64,000 bases of DNA from Nevskia soli DSM 19509 (GCF_000711955.1 NZ_JONR01000021.1:41118-105117); one strand, 5' to 3'; shown: positions 8,381 through 16,133, counted from the first letter of the stretch. Notes: a model not told the origin generated them from the letters alone. A program made the numbers and translations.

Positions 8381-8495
8381 CGCCACCCTCCCCACAATCC
8401 CGCTTTTATCCCCCACAAATCCGTATTGCACAAACAGCCGGCAATCCCCACCCCGAACCGTTTAAGCTGTCTCATCCCCCTTTCCCGAGTCCCCC

Positions 8496-9986
8496 ATGAA
8501 CTCCCCCGAAACCCTCAGCTACGTCGGCACCCTGTGGGACACCCAGATCGTCCCCCAGCTCATCGAATACATCAAAATCCCCAACAAATCCCCGATGTTC
8601 GATGCCGACTGGGAAAAGCACGGCTACATGGACCAGGCCGTCTCCCTCATGGAGAAATGGGCCAGGGCCCAGCCCATCCCCGGCATGCAGCTCGAAGTCG
8701 TGCGCCTGCCCGGCCGCACCCCCCTCATCTTCATCGACATCCCCGCCACCGGCACCGCCTCCGGTGAAGACTGCGTCCTCCTCTACGGTCACCTCGACAA
8801 GCAGCCCGAAATGACCGGCTGGGCCGAGCACCTCGGCCCCTGGAAGCCTGTCCTCGAAGGCGACAAGCTCTACGGCCGCGGCGGCGCGGACGATGGCTAC
8901 GCCATCTTCGGCTCCCTCGCCGCCATCCTCGCCCTGCACAAGCAGGGCGCCCCCCACGCCCGCTGCGTGGTGCTCATCGAAGCCTGCGAAGAGTCCGGCA
9001 GCTACGACCTGCCGTACTACGTCGACCACCTCGCCGGCCGCATCGGCAAACCCTCCCTCATCGTCTGCCTCGATTCCGGCTGCGCCAACTACGACCAGCT
9101 CTGGCTCACCACCAGCCTGCGCGGCCTCTCCGGCGGCAACCTCACCGTCAAGGTGCTGGAAGAAGGCGTCCACTCCGGTGACGCCTCCGGCGTCGTCGCC
9201 TCCAGCTTCCGCATCCTGCGCACCCTCCTGTCCCGCCTCGAAGACCAGGCCACCGGCTGCATCCTGCCGCAGGACCTGTATGTGGAAATCCCGCCCCAGC
9301 GCATCGAGCAGGCGCAACAGGCCGTCAAAACCCTCGGCACCGCCGTCTACGACAAATTCCCCTTCGTGACAGGCATGCGCCCCATGAACGAAGACCCCGC
9401 CGAACTGGTCCTCAACCGCACCTGGCGCCCCGCGCTCTCCGTCACCGGCCTCGACGGCATGCCCCCGCTCACCAGCGCCGGCAACGTCCTGCGCCCCTTC
9501 ACCGCCGTCAAACTCTCCCTGCGCCTCCCGCCCACCCTGGACGCCGCCATCGCCGGCAAGGTCCTGCAAGAGCTGCTGGAAAAAGACCCGCCCTACGGCG
9601 CCCACGTCACCTTCGAAGTGGAGAAGGCCTCCGCCGGCTGGAACGCCCCCCAGCTCTCCCCCTGGCTCGAAGCCTCCGTGGCCGCCGCCTCGCAGGAATT
9701 CTTCGGCCAGCCCCCCGCCTACATGGGCGAGGGCGGCACCATCCCCTTCATGGGCATGCTCGGCGAGAAATTCCCCGGCGCCCAGTTCCTGATTACCGGC
9801 GTCCTCGGCCCCGGCTCCAACGCCCACGGCCCCAACGAATTCCTCCACATCCCCATGGGCAAGCGCGTCTCCGCCTGCGTCGCCCGGGTCATGGCCGACC
9901 ACTACCAGGCCAGCACCCAGGGCCTCACCACCGGCGCAGCCGCCACCGAAGGCCACACCCAGCACGGCAACCACGGCTGCTGCTGA
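8496..9986 (+). CDS. M20 family metallopeptidase (dipeptidase type)
   Basis: Predicted cytoplasmic di-zinc exopeptidase of family M20. Metal and catalytic residues are seen in order: YGHLDKQPE (His ligand and catalytic Asp), GRGGADDGYA (bridging Asp), CEESGS (general base Glu and Glu ligand), CLDSGC (Asp ligand) and NAHGPNEFLH near the C-terminus (His ligand). The lid domain lies between (about residues 205-360). Length of 496 aa and the KPVLEGDKLYGRG phrase fit the carnosinase/CNDP-like branch. The last residues (HTQHGNHGCC) are His/Cys rich, which is unusual. No signal peptide. Confidence 0.88.
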   Translation: MNSPETLSYVGTLWDTQIVPQLIEYIKIPNKSPMFDADWEKHGYMDQAVSLMEKWARAQPIPGMQLEVVRLPGRTPLIFIDIPATGTASGEDCVLLYGHLDKQPEMTGWAEHLGPWKPVLEGDKLYGRGGADDGYAIFGSLAAILALHKQGAPHARCVVLIEACEESGSYDLPYYVDHLAGRIGKPSLIVCLDSGCANYDQLWLTTSLRGLSGGNLTVKVLEEGVHSGDASGVVASSFRILRTLLSRLEDQATGCILPQDLYVEIPPQRIEQAQQAVKTLGTAVYDKFPFVTGMRPMNEDPAELVLNRTWRPALSVTGLDGMPPLTSAGNVLRPFTAVKLSLRLPPTLDAAIAGKVLQELLEKDPPYGAHVTFEVEKASAGWNAPQLSPWLEASVAAASQEFFGQPPAYMGEGGTIPFMGMLGEKFPGAQFLITGVLGPGSNAHGPNEFLHIPMGKRVSACVARVMADHYQASTQGLTTGAAATEGHTQHGNHGCC

Positions 9987-10406
9987 GAGAAAGTGTTCAG
10001 AAGGTGTTCCCCTCGCCCGTTCACGGGAGAGGGGCAGGGGAGAGGGGCTTTGAAATCCTGGTCAAGCGCCGCCCTCTTCCCGCCGGTCCTCCACCTAACC
10101 GTTCGTCCCGAGTGAATCGCGCAGCGATTTGTGCTTTTGCGAATGTCCCGAGTAGCGTTGCGGAGCAACACGTATCGAGGGAGGGAGGGGCGGTAGGGTG
10201 GGTGAAGGACCGCGCCGCCCTTTCCCCCACCGTTCGTCCCGAGTGCGCCGCGAAGCAGCGCGTATCGAGGGATGAACGGTGGCGCGCGCACTCTCAACAA
10301 GTGACTGGTAGGTCAGGGAGAGAAGGATCACAGCCCCCCGCCCAAGCTGTAAAATACCCCCACGCCGCAACGGCGCCCCGCCACCCGCGGGCCCGTCAGG
10401 GAAAAA
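9987..10406. repeat. Gene-free gap with REP-like copies 6 and 7 and a CCCTCGCCCG hairpin
   Basis: Positions 10008-10045 carry CCCCTCGCCCGTTCACGGGAG and GGGGAGAGGGG. Positions 10099-10190 carry a composite palindrome in which one GAATCGC-GCA-GCGATTT half is followed by a second AGTAGCGTTGCGGAGCAACA half before the CGTATCGAGGGAGG end. Positions 10230-10279 carry a standard copy ending GGGATGAACGG. The remainder up to the tRNA has no open frame that looks coding. The tRNA promoter must lie in the last ~60 bases. Confidence 0.75.
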
Positions 10407-10482
10407 GCCGGTTTAGCTCAGTTGGCAGAGCACCTGATTTGTAATCAGGGGGTCGGGGGTTCGAATCCCTCAACCGGCACCA
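10407..10482 (+). tRNA. tRNA-Thr (anticodon UGU)
   Basis: A complete 76-nt cloverleaf including an encoded CCA. The acceptor arms are GCCGGTT and AACCGGC, the D arm is AGCTCAGTTGGCAGAGC, the anticodon stem CCTGA/TCAGG encloses the loop TTTGTAA with anticodon TGT at 10440-10442, and the T arm is GGGGGTTCGAATCCCTC. The 3' end abuts, 13 bp away, the stop codon of an AT-rich gene on the opposite strand, a typical place for integration of foreign DNA. Confidence 0.97.
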
Positions 10483-10495
10483 CTGAAGTAGCCAA

Positions 10496-11605
10496 TCAAG
10501 ATTTCTGCGCTTTCTTTGTTATTTCTTCCGCTATGTGCGTTAAGAAATCCTGAGCGACCTTAACAGTGACTTGACCGTTTTCTTCGATGAACAAAATGTC
10601 TCTCGTTGCATCATCGATCCGATGGTCTAACTTGCACAGTATTTCATAGTTTCCGTTGATAGAGATGCCAAAATAGTGACAAGTGAATCGTGAATTCAAC
10701 GAAGTGGGCTTAAGCAGTTGCAGATCGATCTCCGATGCCGCCGCATAGACGGGTAGCACTGCGTGATAATCGTTTCTTGTTATCTGCCGCTCTTGGGTTG
10801 AATGGTTGCCGAATTCAATTGAGTGAATAAGCAAAATTTCATTGAAGTATTCCTGTTTGAGGGCTAGTAAAGGGGAACTTATGGTGACTCCAAGATTGGA
10901 AATCCGTGCTTCCCAAAAAACATATGTAACATTGCCAATTTTTTGAAAACGGCCGTCAAAGAAGGTTGCTAATTCATACCCGCCCCCGAAGAAACCAAGT
11001 AATGAACTCGAACTTGCCGCTGAAGCTTCTGCTCGAAGCATCAATCCCGTTGTAAACAGCGAGGTGGATATTGCGGTTGCAAGCGAATTTATTTTACCTG
11101 TTGCTTTGAATGAATTTAGTGGGATGTTAGATAGTGATTTGACGAAAGCTTCTGCCCCAGTTCCGGTAGCTACTACGGTGCCGATGAGAGATGTCGAAAG
11201 TCTATTTTTAGTATTAAATTCGAACGTCTTAAAAAGATCTTTTTCAAGTGTCCAGCCAATGAAGCTAACGCCTTGTTTGACAATGTCTGGATCTAAAGAC
11301 GAGAAGTAGTCTTTTATCTTACTGAATGACAGCTTATTCTCCGAAGCCAGAAGTTTCAGCTCTTTGATCACGATCCGAGCCGCAATATAGCTGCCCGCCC
11401 ACGCAATAGCAGTTGTTGCGTTGAGAATTTCTATTTTTTGACGAAGGCCGATAATCGACCAGCCTGATCCTGCGGGGAATATATTTTCGACTCCACCGAT
11501 CATGGGGACTGAATGTTTCCGATCTATACGTTCGATACCTGAAATCAAGAGATCGCCAATTAGTATCGGACAGCCCTCTACGGTATAAGCAGCAATAATG
11601 GTCAT
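10496..11605 (-). CDS. Proteasome beta/HslV-like Ntn hydrolase family protein (putative)
   Basis: A 369-aa protein with no signal peptide whose N-terminal half resembles proteasome beta subunits and HslV. It begins MTIIAAY, so Met removal would expose Thr1. The aspartate of ILIGD falls at position 17 counted from that Thr. GLRQKIEIL followed by AIAWAGSYIAARIVIKEL matches the Lys33 region and the following AGS-x-ADA helix, and GTVVATGTGAEAFVKSL matches the AIGSGG...A...L strand-helix. There is a ~23-residue insertion before the putative Lys33, and a C-terminal extension of about 150 residues with no family assignment. Base composition is visibly AT-richer than the flanks. No dedicated ATPase (HslU) is nearby. 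Family assignment is inference from motif spacing. Confidence 0.55.
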   Translation of the reverse strand: MTIIAAYTVEGCPILIGDLLISGIERIDRKHSVPMIGGVENIFPAGSGWSIIGLRQKIEILNATTAIAWAGSYIAARIVIKELKLLASENKLSFSKIKDYFSSLDPDIVKQGVSFIGWTLEKDLFKTFEFNTKNRLSTSLIGTVVATGTGAEAFVKSLSNIPLNSFKATGKINSLATAISTSLFTTGLMLRAEASAASSSSLLGFFGGGYELATFFDGRFQKIGNVTYVFWEARISNLGVTISSPLLALKQEYFNEILLIHSIEFGNHSTQERQITRNDYHAVLPVYAAASEIDLQLLKPTSLNSRFTCHYFGISINGNYEILCKLDHRIDDATRDILFIEENGQVTVKVAQDFLTHIAEEITKKAQKS

Positions 11606-11757
11606 GTATTGATTCCATTAAATCGAGCTCGAATGAAGCATGATGGTGTAGAGTAAATTGGGGTCGGCTGTCATTGATTTATGACTAGACCTCCGTGGAG
11701 TTGCAAGGCAGGAAAGTGCAAACTAAGCAGCAGTAATAACTATCAATAATTGCGACT

Positions 11758-12117
11758 ATGCCAACTCTTCAAGCAACGACTTTCGAGGATAGCCATCACT
11801 CCTTCACCGCGGCGCTGACGCAGCATGGTCTCAAATACAACAAACACATTAAGCTTGGCGCTAATCCTGTAGCGTCGAGACTCAATATTGAGATCATAAT
11901 TTCTGGTGGTTGGGGTGCACTCGCGGTTGCTTGTTTGGCTTGGGCTCACGTTCGGAAAAGCAGGCGTATTAATGTCACTACAAAGGACAAACATGCAGTG
12001 TGGCTCGAAGGATATTCAGCTGAGGAGGCGGCAAGGATTTTGGAATCCGCATCCCGCATCGCGGCTATAGAAACAAAACCTATAGAGACAAAACAAGAAG
12101 ACGACGCAGAATTTTGA
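11758..12117 (+). CDS. Small single-helix membrane protein, EACC1-like architecture (tentative)
   Basis: A 119-aa protein not firmly recognised. It has an N-terminal region (1-45), a glycine-led hydrophobic helix (IIISGGWGALAVACLAWAHV), a short basic stretch (RKSRR), then a beta-alpha tail (INVTTKDKHAVWLEGYSAEEAARILESAS). This order resembles the effector-associated EACC1 proteins seen in bacterial conflict systems, which carry a similar GGALTALA-type helix, R-rich junction and VTV...GYS.EE tail. The resemblance is by eye only. It is transcribed divergently from the Ntn-hydrolase-like gene and 15 bp ahead of the RusA-like gene, probably in one operon. Confidence 0.5.
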   Translation: MPTLQATTFEDSHHSFTAALTQHGLKYNKHIKLGANPVASRLNIEIIISGGWGALAVACLAWAHVRKSRRINVTTKDKHAVWLEGYSAEEAARILESASRIAAIETKPIETKQEDDAEF

Positions 12118-12132
12118 CACCAAATACCGTCG

Positions 12133-12690
12133 ATGAAGTTCGTTCTACACTATCGTGGACCATTGCGTTCGAATGGGAATCCAGCGCACAAGCATGATGT
12201 GCGACAAGCATTTCACGCTCAACTTAAAGCGTTGTGGAATCAATCTCCGCTAAATGAATACGGCGAGTTCCTTCAGCCACGGAAAGCGCCCGGAAATTAT
12301 TCTTCGTTGAGACCTCTTGGGGCATTTACGTTCGTGCCCCTGGTTACAGCCGAAATCAATGCAGTAGCTGAATTGCGGCTCACGCTTCTAAGACCGGAAC
12401 CTCCCGGACAGCTGATTACTCAAGGCGGCGACATTGACAACAGGTTGAAGACTCTTTTTGATGCGTTGACGATGCCGCGCTTACTAAATGCCTTACCTAT
12501 TGGTATTACGCCGACTCAGGATCAAATCCCGTTCTTTTGCTTGCTGGAGGATGACAATCTTGTTACGTCAGTCTCCGTGAACACGCAACAACTGCTTGAA
12601 CCGGTATCGGATACTTCACTCGCAGATGTACTCGTCGAAGTAACCACAAGAGTGACGCGAGTAACTTTCGGGAACGGTCAATTCGCATAG
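12133..12690 (+). CDS. RusA-like nuclease-fold protein (putative)
   Basis: A 185-aa protein. GGDIDNRLKTLFDAL followed by CLLEDDNLVTSVSV reproduces the RusA Holliday-junction resolvase pattern (DLDNLQKAAFDAL ... LDDAQVVDYRV), including two acidic residues, Asn, Lys and a downstream acidic pair. About 25 residues separate the two motifs, longer than in E. coli RusA. The N-terminus (HYRGPLRSNG) also recalls the RusA first strand. It could be an active endonuclease or a derived DNA-binding protein. It follows the small membrane protein gene by 15 bp, and its composition is AT-richer than the chromosome around it. Confidence 0.6.
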   Translation: MKFVLHYRGPLRSNGNPAHKHDVRQAFHAQLKALWNQSPLNEYGEFLQPRKAPGNYSSLRPLGAFTFVPLVTAEINAVAELRLTLLRPEPPGQLITQGGDIDNRLKTLFDALTMPRLLNALPIGITPTQDQIPFFCLLEDDNLVTSVSVNTQQLLEPVSDTSLADVLVEVTTRVTRVTFGNGQFA

Positions 12691-12743
12691 CTACACTGAG
12701 GTGGTTGACGGTGATATCGAAGTAGTGCAAATGGGGGGGGTAT

Positions 12744-13238
12744 ATGCTGCTTAAACTGGCCATCGCTCTAGTCATGCCTCTTCTTTGCTTCCTTTGGACA
12801 AGCGCGCATCCAGAGTTGCATCGGCGGCCGTTCTTGATTTTCGTCCTTGGAGTTTTTATTGGAGTGCTCAGCATTCTTGGAGAAGCAGCACTCTCGCATT
12901 TTAGCGGGATGCCTAAGGTGTTGACGGATTCTCCATCCGATAGCATGGCGCCCCTTCTCATCAGCGTACTGAGCGCCGCAACGGCTGGCAGCCTTATTGC
13001 CGCATCTATTTTGCTTCAGTCACAGAGACTGCACGAGACCGAGGTCAAGCAGGCCGCTGCGTCCATGGAGCGGCTACAGAACCAGTTAAGCGGTATCGAA
13101 TTGGATTTGAAGCAGATCGGTGCTCATTCAGGCGGTGAGGAGGGTAATGCGTCCTACGTGGATCTCTTGCGACGATTCCAAGTGGATGCAACTTTAGAAA
13201 TCCGACAGGTGCAGGATTTCCTTAAAAAATACAAATGA
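12744..13238 (+). CDS. Three-helix membrane protein with coiled-coil tail, unknown function
   Basis: A 164-aa protein with no recognised family. Predicted helices: residues 3-20 (LAIALVMPLLCFLWTS), 28-50 (FLIFVLGVFIGVLSILGEAA) and 72-90 (LLISVLSAATAGSLIAASIL). A charged amphipathic coiled-coil follows (about 92-125, QSQRLHETEVKQAAASMERL). It is the last gene of the accessory segment, 53 bp after the RusA-like gene, with a GGGGGGG run just before its ATG instead of a canonical ribosome-binding site. The tail could contact the neighbouring soluble proteins, but nothing in the sequence proves it. Confidence 0.6.
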   Translation: MLLKLAIALVMPLLCFLWTSAHPELHRRPFLIFVLGVFIGVLSILGEAALSHFSGMPKVLTDSPSDSMAPLLISVLSAATAGSLIAASILLQSQRLHETEVKQAAASMERLQNQLSGIELDLKQIGAHSGGEEGNASYVDLLRRFQVDATLEIRQVQDFLKKYK

Positions 13239-13290
13239 CGCGAGCCTTGGCATGCAACTGGTCAATATTCACTGAGGCCAGCGAGCGTGG

Positions 13291-13318
13291 CCCGGATGGA
13301 ATGAAATGGAATCCGGGG
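13291..13318. repeat. CCCGGAT-ATCCGGG hairpin
   Basis: CCCGGATGGAATGAAATGGA followed by ATCCGGG forms a 7-bp perfect stem. The short CCCGGATGGA...ATCCGGG hairpin is a common intergenic repeat type in proteobacteria. It lies at the downstream edge of the AT-rich segment. No copy of the tRNA-Thr 3' end is visible here, so no attachment-site duplication can be claimed. Confidence 0.55.
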
Positions 13319-13397
13319 GGCTTTGCCGCCATCAAATTCCATATTCCCGCGCTGTATCTGGGTTCTTGTTAACTGAAACGAGGTCGCTCTCAACAAT

Positions 13398-13424
13398 TAA
13401 AAAGCCCGCCGAAGCGGGCTTTCC
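13398..13424. terminator. Bidirectional intrinsic terminator
   Basis: AAAGCCCGC-CGAA-GCGGGCTTT forms a 9-bp perfect stem with a four-base loop. It is followed by TCCTTT on + and by TTTTAATT on the minus strand. It separates the convergent accessory gene on + (ending 13238) from the His-rich protein gene on the minus strand (ending 13446). Confidence 0.85.
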
Positions 13425-13445
13425 TTTACACCACCAGACTAAGCC

Positions 13446-13754
13446 TTAGCGGCGATCGTCTCGGTCATGGCCATGCCAGCCATGATCCTCGTGCCAGCGA
13501 TGCTCTTCATGCCAGCGGTGCTCTTCCCACCGGCGATGCTCACGCCAGCGGTCGTCGTCGCGGTAGACCACGTTCGGGCCGTAGTAGACCGGGGCCGGAC
13601 CGTAGTACACCGGTTCCGGGGCGGCATAAACAGGCTGGGCATAGCTGCCACCCAGGTTGAGGCCGATGGAGACGTCGGTATGTGCCATCGCCGCGGTAGG
13701 AACCAGGGCGAGCAGGCCCAATCCGGCAACCATACTCAAAGCAATGCGTTTCAT
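13446..13754 (-). CDS. Secreted His/Trp/Tyr-rich small protein
   Basis: A 102-aa exported protein, not assigned to a family. Signal peptide MKRIALSMVAGLGLLALVPT ending AAMAHT, then a short segment rich in Pro-Val-Tyr-Tyr-Gly repeats (EPVYYGPAPVYYGPNVVY), then a strongly charged tail with repeated HRWxEEHRW units ending HGHDRDDRR. The ATG at 13754 is chosen because GGAGG sits eight bases upstream and the signal peptide starts there. The tail could bind metal or polyanions. Similar small PVYYG/H-R-W-rich periplasmic proteins are common in proteobacteria, but their role is not established. Confidence 0.8.
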   Translation of the reverse strand: MKRIALSMVAGLGLLALVPTAAMAHTDVSIGLNLGGSYAQPVYAAPEPVYYGPAPVYYGPNVVYRDDDRWREHRRWEEHRWHEEHRWHEDHGWHGHDRDDRR

Positions 13755-14205
13755 GACACGTACCTCCGTTTCGATGTCCGCCAGCAGGTTGCTGGTTGAC
13801 GTGAGCACTGTAGGCCCGCGGGGGTGAATGTCGGCTGAACACCGCCGGCGCGGCCAGCACCACCGCTTTGCGGCCAATGAAGCCGGCGTAATGGGGCCGC
13901 AGCGCCCGATCAAGGCTCTTCGAGTCCCCTCCTTATGCAGCATCCGCAGGTGGCGACGACCCTCGCATTCCTCAAAGCGCGGTAACGTACGGACCTCACC
14001 CCCGCACCCCGTTACTCTGCATCTTCAACCTGGCGATGTTTTCCGCGTCATATCGTGGATCCGGGATGAATTCAGAGGCTTGCGACGCTCTGGATAAGCC
14101 GCAGGGCCTGCCATCCCCGATGCGAGGATGGCTGAAAGACCAACCCTGCAAAGGCTTCGGGCACAGTCAACCGACTGGGCTCAATCAAGCAAGTGGAGAA
14201 ACAAT
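13755..14205. other. Gene-free region (450 bp)
   Basis: Between two divergent small secreted-protein genes. Nothing in the six frames looks like a real gene, and no strong palindrome or repeat of the families seen elsewhere is present. It should contain the two divergent promoters, but no convincing -35/-10 pair stands out. Confidence 0.5.
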
Positions 14206-14496
14206 ATGAGCATGCAATCACGCAAGTTGATGCTGGCCTCCGGCATTGCGCTGGCTTCCATCGGTGGCCTGGCTGTTGCCGGCACCGCCGGTGCCGCGGT
14301 CATCGCCGCCCCGCTGGCGCATTCGGCCACCTTCGTCACCACCATCGCGCCTTCGCTCAACGTCCTGCCCAACATCGCCCCCAATGTGGCACCGACGATT
14401 GCCCTGGCACCGACCCTCGCCATCTCTCCCACGGTAACAGCGCCCGTCCTGGGCGGAGCCACCCTTACCGCGGCGCCGCTGCCCGGGCTGAAGTAG
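14206..14496 (+). CDS. Small exported hydrophobic Ala/Pro/Thr-rich protein
   Basis: A 96-aa protein of unknown function. An N-terminal basic and hydrophobic segment (SRKLMLASGIALASIGGLAV) is a likely signal peptide, with cleavage possible after a GAAVIAA-type site. The mature part is almost free of charged residues and built of short repeats: NIAPNVAPTIALAPTLAISP then TVTAPVLGG. The start is placed at the ATG with GGAGA ten bases upstream. A strong terminator follows. It may be a surface or cell-wall peptide, but nothing recognisable supports a function. Confidence 0.65.
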   Translation: MSMQSRKLMLASGIALASIGGLAVAGTAGAAVIAAPLAHSATFVTTIAPSLNVLPNIAPNVAPTIALAPTLAISPTVTAPVLGGATLTAAPLPGLK

Positions 14497-14551
14497 CCAG
14501 CCCGCCGTTCGGCCGCGTTTTGCGGCCCGAGCGGCACCTCACCTGAAGCCG

Positions 14552-14596
14552 GAAGGCCGGGGCGCATGCATGCCCGCATGCACCCCCGGCCTTTCT
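14552..14596 (+). terminator. Intrinsic terminator
   Basis: AAGGCCGGGG ... CCCCGGCCTT forms a 10-bp stem with a loop that itself contains GCATGCATGC/GCATGC repeats. It is followed by TCTT, downstream of the small hydrophobic protein gene. Confidence 0.75.
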
Positions 14597-14630
14597 TGAA
14601 TCCGGCCCTCGCTGCCTTCATATTTCCAAA

Positions 14631-15176
14631 ATGAACGGCGGTACGGCGTTACGGATGACGAATTTGCGGCTCAGGGCATGGATGGTTCCGGCCCTGCTTT
14701 TCCTCTGTTGCGGCGGCCCCGCCGTCGCGGCGCAGAGTGCGGCCCTCGCAAAAGAAAAGACCCGGACACACAAGGCGCCTACGCATGCGCACGCGTCGAA
14801 CAACCATCGCGGCAAGGCCTCGGTCTACAGCCGCAAGCTCTCAAAAAGACCGATGGCCGACGGCACCCCGCTGGACCTCGACTCCAACGCCGCCGCCAGC
14901 AAGACCCTGCCGCTCGGCTCCCGCGCAAAAGTCACCAACCTGCGCAACGGCAGAAGCGCCGAAGTGGTGATCAAGGACCGCGGGCCCTTCGTGAAAGGCC
15001 GCATCATCGACCTCTCCCCGAAGACCGCAAAAGCCCTGGGCTTCCGTACCGGCACCGTGCCGGTGGAAGTCACGCCCATCGACGACCGGCAGGCCCAGGC
15101 CGAGCACGCATCGAAGCCGGGCGCCGTGCTGATCGGCGATGCGCAATGGCCGCATGCGCCGCCGCCGATACAGTGA
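14631..15176 (+). CDS. RlpA-like double-psi beta-barrel protein, SPOR-less
   Basis: Exported protein with one DPBB domain like that of the lytic transglycosylase RlpA. A signal peptide (LRAWMVPALLFLCCGGPAVA) is followed by a basic His-rich linker. The barrel runs from GKASVYSRKL (about residue 64) through the core motif IKDRGPFVKGRIIDLS (about 113-128) to VPVEV. There is no C-terminal SPOR domain, unlike the full-length RlpA encoded at 36181-37329. The start could be the ATG at 14631 or the one at 14655. Neither has a strong ribosome-binding site. Likely role: cell-wall remodelling, or a derived non-catalytic barrel. Confidence 0.75.
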   Translation: MNGGTALRMTNLRLRAWMVPALLFLCCGGPAVAAQSAALAKEKTRTHKAPTHAHASNNHRGKASVYSRKLSKRPMADGTPLDLDSNAAASKTLPLGSRAKVTNLRNGRSAEVVIKDRGPFVKGRIIDLSPKTAKALGFRTGTVPVEVTPIDDRQAQAEHASKPGAVLIGDAQWPHAPPPIQ

Positions 15177-15566
15177 GCGCGCCGTTCAGTGGAATAAGGG
15201 CAGGTTAGCCGAAGGCGTAACCCGCCGCTTCGCATCAAGCGCCGCGATCCGAAAGAAGAGGTTGCACCGATGCCCCTCAGGGCTTCTCGCGCTCGGTGCC
15301 GCGCACCACACTGTCGCGAGCAGGAGTGACACTTCGGACAGCATTAGCCGTTTGATCGTATGCCCTTGGGCCGGCCTGGCGGGTAGCAACCAGGAAGCGC
15401 ACCGGCACCCTTGCGGCGCCCGCTGATGCGCTCCCCGATTGCCCCCTGACCGGTATGAGCGCTTTGATTATCGGCAGGCGCCGGGTATAGCGAGAGTGGA
15501 ACGGATGGACGCGGGCGCCGCGCCGCCAAGCGGTGGCGGGGCAGGGGAGCCGCAGTGCAGCAAAAT
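15177..15566. other. Gene-free region (390 bp)
   Basis: Between the RlpA-like gene and a convergent minus-strand gene. No open frame with coding character, and none of the palindromic repeat families seen elsewhere, is present. Confidence 0.5.
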
Positions 15567-16010
15567 TCAGACGGGATGCAGCAGCGAGCCCAGGCCCAGG
15601 GCACGTAGCAGGCTCATCACCGCGTGGTGGACATCCCGGTTGAACAGGAACAGCAGCACCAGTGCCAACACCACCAGCAGGAAATCGGAAGAACGCGGAC
15701 TGCTCCAGGAGCGTGCCGTCTTGCGCGGCCGCGGATACACCGGGGCCGCCCGCGCCCCCTCGTCGAAAGCCCGCCGCCGCTCCCGCACCGCCGTCGCCAT
15801 CAGCTTCGCCGAGCGCCAGCGCATATACAGTGCGCGGGCCTTGTTGTCGTTCCCTTCAGCCTCGGCGAAAGCCTTGGCCATCAGCGGCTCATCGCGCACA
15901 CCGTTCTTCAACTCTTCCAGCACCGCGGCATAGGCGGCTTCGTCGTTGTCCGGGCGGGTCGAGGACGGCATGGTGGCAAGCAGGGCTGGTGCGGGCGTCA
16001 GGTACGCCAC
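15567..16010 (-). CDS. Tail-anchored-type membrane protein of unknown function
   Basis: About 134-147 aa. The N-terminal half is acidic and helical (DEAAYAAVLEELKNGVRDEP, then MAKAFAEAEGNDNKARALYM), a basic linker follows, and a single hydrophobic helix lies near the C-terminus (FLLVVLALVLLFLFN), leaving only about 25 residues after it. The frame opens with a GTG at 16010. An internal ATG at 15971 (MPSSTRPDND) is an equally good start, and neither has a clear ribosome-binding site. The AEGNDNKARALYMRWR segment looks like a conserved helical hairpin, but I do not recognise the family. Confidence 0.65.
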   Translation of the reverse strand: MAYLTPAPALLATMPSSTRPDNDEAAYAAVLEELKNGVRDEPLMAKAFAEAEGNDNKARALYMRWRSAKLMATAVRERRRAFDEGARAAPVYPRPRKTARSWSSPRSSDFLLVVLALVLLFLFNRDVHHAVMSLLRALGLGSLLHPV

Positions 16011-16133
16011 GCAGCTTACCCGGCCCGCGGTGCGGCGGGCCAGCCAGTTTGATCAATACGTCCCGCTTTCGAACGTCGCGCGGCGGAATGTATGTATTCC
16101 GCCGCGCGACACGGTCCCGCATTCGGTCAAAGA

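Noticed and set aside
10483..13430. Prophage or integrative element with attachment sites
   Set aside because: No integrase, no phage structural gene and no repeat of the tRNA 3' end at the far border; only a tRNA-adjacent accessory segment can be supported.
13828..14097. Plus-strand 89-codon frame between the two small secreted-protein genes
   Set aside because: Arg/Ser-rich translation, no ribosome-binding site and no recognisable motif.
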